Below, piece by piece: positions 7,224 to 12,585 of a DNA stretch of 12,850 nt; positions within the stretch are counted from its first letter, which is position 1, and every line of letters starts with the position of its first letter. Under the pieces are notes generated by a model, which saw nothing but the letters and a program-made list of their open reading frames with translations, made no database searches and was not told the DNA's origin. The DNA is from SAR324 cluster bacterium (GTDB lineage: Bacteria > SAR324 > XYD2-FULL-50-16): assembly GCA_002401295.1 (NCBI GenBank), contig NVSR01000066.1, positions 1 to 12,850 on the forward strand, read 5' to 3'. The translations under genes and the position numbers were made by a program.

Positions 7224-7625
7224 CTAATGAAGCATTAGATTAGCAGCTCTATGAATTTCAGTAGCTGATTTATCTGCTATACCTCTTAGAAAGTGCAATA
7301 ATTTAAATTGAAACAACATAAAAAGCATAAGTAAAAAAAGACTTATAACATCAGCCATTGCCTGCATAACACCCGAAGCAGAAGCAACTTGAAAAGCAAT
7401 ATTAGTTGAAGAAGAAGCTTCTGTAAATTTATCACTAACAGTCTGAAAACCATTATAAAAATAAACAAAAATAGTAATCGCAAAAGTAAAAGAAGTTATA
7501 TACAAAGTCCAAGACACAACAGATACAACAACTGCTAAAGGAAAGATAGTTGCTAACATAGCGACCTTCTTCGTTATCCAAGCAACAGCAACAGCTAAAA
7601 AGCCAACAACAACAGGTAACGCCAT
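7224..7625 (-). CDS. pVI-like minor virion membrane protein
   Basis: This 133-residue hydrophobic protein has segments at about residues 3-22, 24-55 and 88-113, the last being very long and leucine/phenylalanine-rich (ISLFLLMLFMLFQF). Ff pVI is a similar-sized multi-helix protein that caps the virion with pIII. Related DUF2523-type proteins sit just after the pIII gene in many inoviruses. The gene lies two bases after the pIII-like stop, with GAGGGAGT as ribosome site, and before the secretin. Assignment rests on size, hydrophobicity and position, as no sequence signature is decisive. Confidence 0.65.
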   Translation of the reverse strand: MALPVVVGFLAVAVAWITKKVAMLATIFPLAVVVSVVSWTLYITSFTFAITIFVYFYNGFQTVSDKFTEASSSTNIAFQVASASGVMQAMADVISLFLLMLFMLFQFKLLHFLRGIADKSATEIHRAANLMLH

Positions 7626-7627
7626 AA

Positions 7628-9397
7628 TTACTCCCTCATTCCTAAAAATAATTTTGAACCAGCCACCATCACAGAAAACAAACCTAATAAATAAACAATA
7701 TTATAAAAAAATCCACTATAAGGAGATACTTTCTTACAAGTATCAAATTCATAAGTTTTACCACGAAAAGACAAAGGAGTATTACAAGAAGTTTGAGCAG
7801 TAGGAACAGGAACAACAATACCTGTATCAAGCATTGATTTAGTATTTTCATAAGATGTTTTTACATTCTCATAATCACTTTTAATATTATCTTTGAACTC
7901 AATAAATTCATCTAAAATAGAATCATAACCATCTAAAGCACCTTCCAAATCTACTAAGCCAGTGCCATTAGAATCTTCAGTTCCTGTAGTATTTGAATCA
8001 CCAGTACCTGTACTTGTACCTGTTCCATTTGAATCATTTAGTCCATCAATACCATCTTTAATGCCATTTAGAGCTTCTAAAAGACTTGCATTTTCACTTG
8101 AATTGATTGCAGAAGCATCATTAATTGCCGATGTCGTAGAATTGATATTAACTGAGAGATTATTAGTCGTTGTATTCAAGGCATCTATTTTTGATGCGAT
8201 AGTGTCTAATTTAACATTTGAAGTATCTATCTTTGAAGCGACTGTATCTAGCTTAGTATTTGTAGTATCAATTTTAGAAGCAACCGTATCTAACTTTTCT
8301 TTTATTTTCTCTAATTTTTGATTTTCTAAATCTAAGAGATCATTTGTTCTATCTTGTTTAGCTTCAGTTGCAACTTTAGAATTATTTATAGCATCTAACA
8401 TTTGATTGCCTGTATCACCTTGGGTTACATTACTATCAGAGCCAACAGTACAACCTACTTGAGAAGAAGAAATAATACGTCTATTATATAAATCAGTTGT
8501 TTCACAATAGTAAACATCATAACAGACACCATCATATATTTCTACAATTTTAGGTTTTTCAACACAAGCAGTATTCTCAGGATTATCAGGAGAAACACAA
8601 CCCCTAGAAGCATAACTATATAACTTACCATTAACACAAGAACTTAAAAAGCCTAAACACTTAGGAGTACAAACATAAGAATCCATTTTAGAATAAAAAG
8701 TAGAAGAACCATCCACAGTTGGATATCTATTTAAAGTATCAGTAATACAAACAAAATTTGAAGACTGAGCAACAATCTGCCAACCTAAAGCATCAGGATT
8801 TGTAGGATAAGTATCACACTTAGATTTATCCGTTTCAGTACCTTCAATATTATCAGGAGTTGAAGAACCATCATTAGGATCTGAACCAGCCGATATCTCA
8901 TCTTCATCAGAAACACCATCATTATCAAAATCAGCCCAACACATATCAGTATCAGAATTCCAAACAAATTGAATTGGACATTCAGGGTCCCCATCATTAG
9001 AAGGGATACAAGTATGTGACCCTCTATCCCAAAGTTCATCCAATGAACAATATTCAGGGTCAATACAAACATTTGAACCTTCTACCGAATACTTTGGAGA
9101 AACACATTCAGGAACAATATCATAAAGTTTAGTATCATTTCTAATAGTTTTATAATTAGCATCATAATAAGCAATACCACCATAACAACCAGAACCAAGT
9201 TCAACATAAGTAGAAGTGGAATAAGTATTATTTATTAAATTACAACCATCAGAATCATTAGAAACATAAGTATTACTAACACAAGAATCAACACCTGTCG
9301 TATCAAGTCTTAAAACTAATTTATTATCTCCAACACAGGCAATATCTGAATATAACAAAGAACTTATAAATAGAAAACTATATAGTAAATGCTTCAT
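7628..9397 (-). CDS. pIII-like host adsorption protein
   Basis: A 589-residue secreted, membrane-anchored protein expected to sit at the virion tip and bind the host receptor. A signal peptide covers residues 1-17 or so. Residues 20-320 are rich in cysteine, implying many disulfides. Residues 156-167 (DFDNDGVSDEDE) match a thrombospondin-3/EF-hand-type calcium loop. Residues 369-410 are three 14-residue coiled-coil repeats (LDTVASKIDTTNTK type). A Gly/Thr/Asn linker (about 455-480) and a helical stalk (482-522) follow. The end has two cysteines (SCNTP, FDTC), a membrane helix at about 563-580 and a charged GMRE tail, as in pIII/TspB-type proteins. The start overlaps the preceding gene's stop (ATGA). 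Receptor identity cannot be inferred. Confidence 0.8.
   Translation of the reverse strand: MKHLLYSFLFISSLLYSDIACVGDNKLVLRLDTTGVDSCVSNTYVSNDSDGCNLINNTYSTSTYVELGSGCYGGIAYYDANYKTIRNDTKLYDIVPECVSPKYSVEGSNVCIDPEYCSLDELWDRGSHTCIPSNDGDPECPIQFVWNSDTDMCWADFDNDGVSDEDEISAGSDPNDGSSTPDNIEGTETDKSKCDTYPTNPDALGWQIVAQSSNFVCITDTLNRYPTVDGSSTFYSKMDSYVCTPKCLGFLSSCVNGKLYSYASRGCVSPDNPENTACVEKPKIVEIYDGVCYDVYYCETTDLYNRRIISSSQVGCTVGSDSNVTQGDTGNQMLDAINNSKVATEAKQDRTNDLLDLENQKLEKIKEKLDTVASKIDTTNTKLDTVASKIDTSNVKLDTIASKIDALNTTTNNLSVNINSTTSAINDASAINSSENASLLEALNGIKDGIDGLNDSNGTGTSTGTGDSNTTGTEDSNGTGLVDLEGALDGYDSILDEFIEFKDNIKSDYENVKTSYENTKSMLDTGIVVPVPTAQTSCNTPLSFRGKTYEFDTCKKVSPYSGFFYNIVYLLGLFSVMVAGSKLFLGMRE
8168..8293 (-). repeat. 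Three 42-base repeats encoding 14-residue coiled-coil units
   Basis: Three consecutive 42-base units in the pIII-like gene encode LDTVASKIDTTNTK, LDTVASKIDTSNVK and LDTIASKIDALNTT. Two heptads per unit fit a trimeric coiled-coil stalk. Third codon positions differ between units, so the repeat is old or kept by selection at the protein level. Confidence 0.8.
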
Positions 9398-9573
9398 ATC
9401 GAAGAAACCAAGATAGCTATAAGAGCAAAAAAACCAAAGAGCATTAAGAGCATATAAAAATAAAGTGAAAAGAAAAAATTGAAGGTAATATCTTCTGTAA
9501 CTTCTATTATTTCAAATGCAGATGCATCAATAGAAAAAAGAATAAATAACAAGATAACAATAAATATTTTCAT
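9394..9573 (-). CDS. 59-residue minor coat-like membrane protein
   Basis: The frame starts at ATG overlapping the upstream stop (TAATG) and ends in TGA overlapping the pIII-like start (ATGA), so it is coupled on both sides. The product has a clear signal peptide, MKIFIVILLFILFSIDASA. A short acidic stretch FEIIEVTEDI follows, then one long hydrophobic helix of about 28 residues to the C-terminus (FFFSLYFYMLLMLFGFFALI and on). This is the build of small filamentous phage coat proteins. It contains no charged DNA-binding tail, unlike the major coat. Its role as a minor virion protein is an inference from build and position. Confidence 0.72.
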   Translation of the reverse strand: MKIFIVILLFILFSIDASAFEIIEVTEDITFNFFFSLYFYMLLMLFGFFALIAILVSSI

Positions 9574-9809
9574 TATGTTCTTCTTCCTGTAAGTTGAACC
9601 AAAATCAAAGTGACCAACAAAAAAGTAAAGCCAACTAAAGAACCAGCAAGAGCCATTTGATTTGTGTAATCCAATTGAGTCATATTAAGAAACTGTGCGG
9701 CACATTCTTGAGAATAAATACCTGTTTCAACTATATAGACAGAAGTACTATCACAAGAAGCAAAAGAAGATGTAATAAGAGTTATACAAATAATTAAATA
9801 TTTAAACAT
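9573..9809 (-). CDS. 78-residue minor coat-like membrane protein
   Basis: A signal peptide MFKYLIICITLITSSFAS is followed by a small exposed domain with two cysteines (Cys19 and Cys36, perhaps a disulfide), then a membrane helix at about 53-74 (MALAGSLVGFTFLLVTLILVQ) and a basic end, GRRT. The start lies eight bases inside the end of the preceding 40-codon gene, and its TAA shares a base with the next ATG. It is probably a minor virion protein, or an inner-membrane assembly protein. No family is recognised with certainty. Confidence 0.72.
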   Translation of the reverse strand: MFKYLIICITLITSSFASCDSTSVYIVETGIYSQECAAQFLNMTQLDYTNQMALAGSLVGFTFLLVTLILVQLTGRRT

Positions 9810-9924
9810 TAGTATAAGCCTTCTTAATCATTTTAATTAAATATTTAAATGAAAGGATACCGACGAAAAAGCCCGTCAATGTAACGAAAATTACACTTAA
9901 AGCTAAAAAGTCAATACCCAACAT
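9802..9924 (-). CDS. 40-residue pVII/pIX-like protein
   Basis: The ATG is two bases after the major coat stop, and the TAA lies within the start of the next gene. The product begins MLGIDFLALSVIFVTLTGFF and ends KYLIKMIKKAYTNV. It is one membrane helix (residues 6-27) with a basic tail and no signal peptide. Ff pVII and pIX, which start virion assembly at the packaging-signal end, are 33 and 32 residues with the same plan and also lie next to gene VIII. The match is of size, build and position, not of sequence. Tight coupling supports real translation. Confidence 0.7.
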   Translation of the reverse strand: MLGIDFLALSVIFVTLTGFFVGILSFKYLIKMIKKAYTNV

Positions 9925-9926
9925 CA

Positions 9927-10145
9927 CTAAATCTTTTTAGCCATCTTCATGATAACACCAAAGCCGATTACACCAAGAGTTGCTAATAATGCAAATCCCC
10001 CACCGTTAGCAATAGAACCATCAATATCCGCCTGAGCAGAAGCAGGTAAAGTAACTGGAGCCGCCATAACAACATTAGCAGCTGTAAAAGCAGCAACAAC
10101 TAAAACTTTTTTCGAACGTGAAACAATGTTTTTGATGTTTTTCAT
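9927..10145 (-). CDS. Major coat protein (pVIII-like)
   Basis: A 72-residue precursor of the main capsid subunit, inserted in the inner membrane before assembly. A basic N-region (MKNIKNIVSRSKK) and a hydrophobic, alanine-rich signal run to about residue 28-29 (NVVMAAP). An alternative cleavage lies after ASAQA near 39. The mature part has an acidic start (ADIDGS), a glycine/alanine-rich helix GGGFALLATLGVIGFGVIM at about 48-66 and a lysine-rich end, KMAKKI, to face the DNA. That acidic-hydrophobic-basic layout is diagnostic of filamentous coat proteins. It heads the virion block with AAAGGGT as ribosome site, and a hairpin at 10169-10183 in its leader could stabilise the abundant message. 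Confidence 0.85.
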   Translation of the reverse strand: MKNIKNIVSRSKKVLVVAAFTAANVVMAAPVTLPASAQADIDGSIANGGGFALLATLGVIGFGVIMKMAKKI

Positions 10146-10168
10146 CTAAAACCCTTTGTATTAAAGTA

Positions 10169-10183
10169 CCGTGTACTCCACGG
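10169..10183 (-). other. Leader hairpin of the major coat gene
   Basis: CCGTG (10169-10173) pairs with CACGG (10179-10183) across five bases, about 24 bases before the coat ATG. A GC-rich stem in an AT-rich leader may protect the 5' end of the message or mark a processing site. Confidence 0.4.
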
Positions 10184-10224
10184 CTCGACACCCTACAAAT
10201 GATGCCTAGTGATAGAGTACATAT

Positions 10225-10249
10225 TTAAGAGGTATATTTAATCCTCTTG
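10225..10249. repeat. 25-bp hairpin repeat, copy 1
   Basis: This is an exact 25-base copy of 10409-10433. It contains AAGAGG and CCTCTT separated by TATATTTAAT, so it can form a six-base-pair hairpin. It lies in the gap upstream of the major coat gene. CTTTT follows a few bases later in both copies. Confidence 0.75.
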
Positions 10250-10279
10250 TAACATTCTTTTAAGAGCGTGCAATTAGGT

Positions 10280-10295
10280 AAAGGATAAATCCTTT
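10280..10295. terminator. Short hairpin, possible terminator
   Basis: AAAGGA (10280-10285) pairs with TCCTTT (10290-10295) across TAAA. A T-run follows at 10301-10305 on the plus strand. On the minus strand, the direction of phage transcription, the T-tract is poor. It overlaps the stop of the doubtful 69-residue frame. Confidence 0.35.
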
Positions 10296-10503
10296 ATGTG
10301 TTTTTGTTTGACAGATGCTTAACTTCGTATTTAGCTTTTATCATCTGTAAACTACCCTTACTCACAACGCTCCGCTTTATTTTGTTACCTTGATTTACTT
10401 CATCCTGATTAAGAGGTATATTTAATCCTCTTGGTATAGTCTTTTCAATAATGTTCTTTTTTGTAAGAAGTTCATTATGTTTTAAAGAATTGAAGTAAAT
10501 CAT
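10294..10503 (-). CDS. Doubtful 69-residue protein
   Basis: The frame starts at ATG six bases after the candidate ssDNA-binding gene stop and ends in a short hairpin, which fits an operon member. Against it, no ribosome site is visible. The frame also runs through two structured elements: the 25-bp repeat copy (encoding IPRGLNIPLNQ) and the 10306-10352 inverted repeat. The product is lysine/asparagine-rich with no membrane segment or motif (MIYFNSLKHNELL at the start, HLSNKNT at the end). It may be a small phage protein or simply an open frame in a regulatory region. Confidence 0.3.
   Translation of the reverse strand: MIYFNSLKHNELLTKKNIIEKTIPRGLNIPLNQDEVNQGNKIKRSVVSKGSLQMIKAKYEVKHLSNKNT
10306..10352. 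repeat. Inverted repeat, 11-bp stem
   Basis: GTTT-G-ACAGATG (10306-10317) pairs with CATCTGT-AAAC (10342-10352), with one bulged G and a 24-base loop. It lies between the two copies of the 25-bp hairpin repeat, in the structured gap between the candidate ssDNA-binding gene and the coat gene. Confidence 0.55.
10409..10433. repeat. 25-bp hairpin repeat, copy 2
   Basis: Exact second copy of 10225-10249, 184 bases away in the same orientation. If the 69-residue frame is not real, both copies lie in noncoding DNA between the early genes and the coat operon. Confidence 0.75.
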
Positions 10504-10509
10504 TATTGA

Positions 10510-10899
10510 CTATTTAGCTTTTGAACTTGTATCGAATGTTTTTAGAAACTCGGTACCTGTTTTCATTGATTTTACTTTGTAAATATCAGCACCTTGGGAC
10601 TTTGAGGGCATAGAACCGTCAATAGCTATCACAACTCCATTAGTACGAGCCTTACGCACTGCCTCAGCTACATTAGCCGCTACTGTTTCAGACTCACAAG
10701 GTATTGAAAACTCAATAATTTGCTCTATCTCACGAAGACCTACTTCTTTGTCTTCAGTTTCAGATATATTTGATGATCTAAATTTAACTGATGCTGGATA
10801 CTTAGTACCTTCGTACTCACCTGATGCACCTGGTTTAATTGTCCCTACATTTAGAACCTCGTAAGAGAGAGAAAAACCTTGTTTAATTAATTGTGTCAT
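10510..10899 (-). CDS. Candidate phage ssDNA-binding protein (pV-like)
   Basis: This 129-residue soluble protein has alternating strand-like segments: FSLSYEVLNVGTI, TKYPASVKFRSSN, EQIIEFSIPCES, GVVIAIDGSM and ADIYKVKSM. One helix sits at about 75-86 (ANVAEAVRKART) and the tail is basic (SSKAK). A mostly beta protein with aromatic and basic residues would fit a small OB-fold. The position, upstream of the major coat gene, is where Ff and many inoviruses keep gene V. pV coats the new single strands and diverts them to assembly. The assignment is from position and build, as I see no sequence signature. The ATG is preceded by the shared AAAGGGTGACAC motif, consistent with autoregulation. Confidence 0.5.
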   Translation of the reverse strand: MTQLIKQGFSLSYEVLNVGTIKPGASGEYEGTKYPASVKFRSSNISETEDKEVGLREIEQIIEFSIPCESETVAANVAEAVRKARTNGVVIAIDGSMPSKSQGADIYKVKSMKTGTEFLKTFDTSSKAK

Positions 10900-10900
10900 T

Positions 10901-10912
10901 GTGTCACCCTTT
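10901..10912 (-). promoter_or_regulatory. AAAGGGTGACAC start motif, copy 3
   Basis: The same 12-mer, one base before the candidate ssDNA-binding gene ATG. If that protein is pV-like, this copy would allow autoregulation of its own translation. Confidence 0.7.
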
Positions 10913-10949
10913 TAGTGATAAGATTTTTTTGTCATTAATTTTTATTTAG

Positions 10950-11002
10950 CGTGGCGGGTGACAAACTCCCCACGAGTTATTAGTTCTACAAGGCCGTAAC
11001 TA
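10950..11002. other. Structured, GC-richer intergenic segment
   Basis: The 207-base gap 10913-11119 holds no convincing gene. CGTGG-C-GGG (10950-10958) pairs with TCCCCACG (10967-10974), with one bulged C and a final G-T pair. Next to it TAGTT (10981-10985) pairs with AACTA (10998-11002). The first stem is among the most GC-rich stretches of the phage. It could be an origin, a packaging hairpin or the end of the upstream transcript. Confidence 0.4.
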
Positions 11003-11119
11003 CTGCACAAAGGTTAAAAATAAATTGAGTTAAGTTCTACTATTAAGTCGTTTCTTGTTTGCTCACAGGGGCAGATAATGAAATCAGCGAAGAGAGCGAA
11101 AAGACTGTGTTTTTCATGA

Positions 11120-11524
11120 TTAGTCATATAGTTTTCTTGATTCAATAAATGAAAGTATTAATTCAGATTGTTTGTTTTTCTTCTTCTGAAAAGTTGATAA
11201 ACGTTTATTTCTTTTATTGCAATATTTAGCATCAAAGTTTGTAGAGTTTTGAAAATCTTCTAACATATCTTCAATTTCTTCTGTAAGATGAGAGTTTGAA
11301 AGAATCAAAACATCAATTTCATAATTAAGTAAGTTGAGTGTTTTAAAGGGTTTTTCGGTAAGATTTGAATTGATAACGTGTGTACTACGTTTAAGGGTGA
11401 CAGCTTCTTTTATAACTGCTTTTACTGTGTTGATATATTTAACTGTTATGTTAGACCAAAGAATGATATATTCTTCTAATGCTTTGAAGAGTTGTGGTCT
11501 TTCGATAGTTTTTATATTTGTCAT
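11120..11524 (-). CDS. 134-residue helical phage protein of unknown function
   Basis: The protein is predicted almost wholly helical, with lysine/asparagine-rich ends. It begins MTNIKTIERPQLFKALEEYI, has an acidic middle (LTEEIEDMLEDF, about 80-91) and a strongly basic segment (CNKRNKRLSTFQKKKNKQ, about 101-118). There is no signal peptide, membrane helix or recognised motif. It is the first minus-strand gene beyond the divergent control region and carries the AAAGGGTGACAC motif at its ATG, so it is probably an early gene expressed with rep and the ssDNA-binding candidate. A replication accessory or regulator is possible but not shown. Confidence 0.7.
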   Translation of the reverse strand: MTNIKTIERPQLFKALEEYIILWSNITVKYINTVKAVIKEAVTLKRSTHVINSNLTEKPFKTLNLLNYEIDVLILSNSHLTEEIEDMLEDFQNSTNFDAKYCNKRNKRLSTFQKKKNKQSELILSFIESRKLYD

Positions 11525-11525
11525 G

Positions 11526-11537
11526 GTGTCACCCTTT
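11526..11537 (-). promoter_or_regulatory. AAAGGGTGACAC start motif, copy 4
   Basis: Fourth identical 12-mer, one base before the ATG of the 134-residue gene. As at the secretin, the next base makes the near-palindrome GGTGACACC. Confidence 0.7.
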
Positions 11538-11539
11538 AT

Positions 11540-11614
11540 GTATAACTATTTTACGTATATTTAATATTGTACAATTATTTGACTTATATAATACTTAAAC
11601 GTATAACTATTTAC
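11540..11614. promoter_or_regulatory. Divergent control region with three operator-like repeats
   Basis: Three similar direct repeats stand at 11540-11554 (GTATAACTATTTTAC), 11569-11583 (GTACAATTATTTGAC) and 11601-11614 (GTATAACTATTTAC). Their starts are 29 and 32 bases apart, close to three helical turns. The middle copy overlaps TTGTACAA, a -35-like sequence readable on both strands. The third lies at the expected transcript start of the HTH gene. The layout suits binding by the adjacent HTH protein to control both directions. Confidence 0.6.
11587..11592 (+). promoter_or_regulatory. -10 box of the HTH gene promoter
   Basis: A perfect TATAAT lies 42 bases before the TTG start, between the second and third operator repeats. 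The only -35-like sequence, TTGTAC at 11567-11572, is at a short 14-base spacing, so the -10 box probably dominates. Confidence 0.6.
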
Positions 11615-11633
11615 TACAAAAGGTAAAATTATT

Positions 11634-11882
11634 TTGAAAAAAGAAGAAATTGCAAAACTATTTAACATATCAAGACAAACGTTAAATAATTGGGAAAAAG
11701 ACAAGCCTGAACTATTTAAAATAATCGAAGGGCATTTTGAAAAAGAAAAAGAAGTAAAAGACTGTAATGACGTAAACTATCTAAAAGATGAGATATTCAA
11801 GGCCCTTGATAAACTTCCTGAAAATCAAGTCAAAATGTATTTTCATCTTATCATGGCAGAGCTCGCAAAGAACGGCCATTAA
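11634..11882 (+). CDS. Small HTH regulator, probable phage repressor
   Basis: An 82-residue protein starting at TTG, with AAAAGG about ten bases upstream. No ATG gives a comparable protein. A helix-turn-helix covers about residues 3-24, EEIAKLFNISRQTLNNWEKD, with the turn at NIS and the recognition helix RQTLNNW. The C-terminal half (about 47-78) is helical and probably dimerises. Divergent placement beside three operator-like repeats, and opposite to the lytic genes, suggests it controls lysogeny or its own expression. The next gene follows after one base. An activator role cannot be excluded. Confidence 0.75.
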   Translation: MKKEEIAKLFNISRQTLNNWEKDKPELFKIIEGHFEKEKEVKDCNDVNYLKDEIFKALDKLPENQVKMYFHLIMAELAKNGH

Positions 11883-11883
11883 T

Positions 11884-12570
11884 ATGAGAGGATTTATTGC
11901 ATTACTCATTACACTTTTTATAGTTTCTTCCATAGCTGGTACTGGATATCTAATATTTACTAATCACGACCAAAAAAAAGAACTAATCAATAAAAAACTT
12001 GAAATTGCAAACCTCGAAAATGAAATTCAGACGCTAAGAAATGTAAATCAAAATTTAAGAAGACAAAGTTCATATAGAAATAGAAACAACTACAAAAAAA
12101 GTACAAGAAAAACAACTTACACCACTACAAAAAAACAAAACTATGTAAAGCCTTATAATCCAACGAAAAAAAGAGAAAAATACGTACCCCAAAAAGAAAG
12201 AAAAAGACTAGCAGAACTAAAATCAAATAAAAGATATCAAAAATTTAGTAAAAGCATAAAGCTTGTATCTAACTCAAGAATAAAAATACTTAGAAATAAT
12301 AAACTAGAATCAAATTCAGCTATATATGGAAGATATTATCCAAACAAACAATTTAGATATATAAATAATATTAACTGTAATTTAAAAAATACAAAACTAG
12401 AATTAAGAGATGAATGTAGTATGCAAATATCATTAGGAATGGATAGAGTATACCTTAGTAAAATGACCGCAAGACATATAAGAAGCGAAGATTATAGAAA
12501 TCACATGATAGAATGCAACTATAGTAAAAAGTACGGTGTATTGCATAATTGTCAATCAAAATTAATATAA
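11884..12570 (+). CDS. Basic membrane-anchored coiled-coil protein, possible cargo
   Basis: I choose the ATG one base after the HTH stop, giving 228 residues. An open frame extends further upstream but only overlaps the HTH gene. A hydrophobic anchor or uncleaved signal covers residues 3-27 (FIALLITLFIVSSIAGTGYLIF). A coiled coil follows (about 32-60, KKELINKKLEIANLENEIQT), then a very basic Lys/Arg/Tyr/Thr linker (about 60-115) and a C-terminal domain with four cysteines (INCN, DECS, IECN, HNCQ). The cysteines fit a domain outside the cytoplasm. No family is recognised. Being co-expressed with the regulator in the lysogen, it may be an exclusion or host-altering protein, but that is speculation. 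Confidence 0.7.
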   Translation: MRGFIALLITLFIVSSIAGTGYLIFTNHDQKKELINKKLEIANLENEIQTLRNVNQNLRRQSSYRNRNNYKKSTRKTTYTTTKKQNYVKPYNPTKKREKYVPQKERKRLAELKSNKRYQKFSKSIKLVSNSRIKILRNNKLESNSAIYGRYYPNKQFRYINNINCNLKNTKLELRDECSMQISLGMDRVYLSKMTARHIRSEDYRNHMIECNYSKKYGVLHNCQSKLI

Positions 12571-12585
12571 GAAAAAGGAATATTC

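Noticed and set aside
7962..8321. 119-residue plus-strand frame opposite the pIII-like gene
   Set aside because: Antisense shadow of the coiled-coil and linker repeats. Its valine/serine/proline pattern mirrors those repeats, and no ribosome site is seen.
8785..9072. 95-residue minus-strand frame inside the pIII-like gene
   Set aside because: It overlaps the cysteine-rich head and calcium loop in another frame. Methionine/leucine/isoleucine-rich shadow composition.
11043..11117. 24-codon minus-strand frame starting MKNTVFSLSSLISLS just after the 134-residue gene
   Set aside because: No ribosome site, very short, and it lies in a structured gap. The start resembles a signal peptide by chance composition only.
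11334..11564. 76-residue plus-strand frame opposite the 134-residue gene
   Set aside because: It is antisense to a well-supported gene and runs through the control region without a ribosome site.
11540..11614. CRISPR-like array from three short repeats
   Set aside because: Repeats are only 14-15 bases, imperfect and in a promoter region, with no cas genes. Operator sites explain them better.
11788..11883. Upstream extension of the membrane-anchored protein
   Set aside because: These codons only overlap the HTH gene. The ATG at 11884 gives a clean N-terminal membrane anchor and coupling to the HTH stop.
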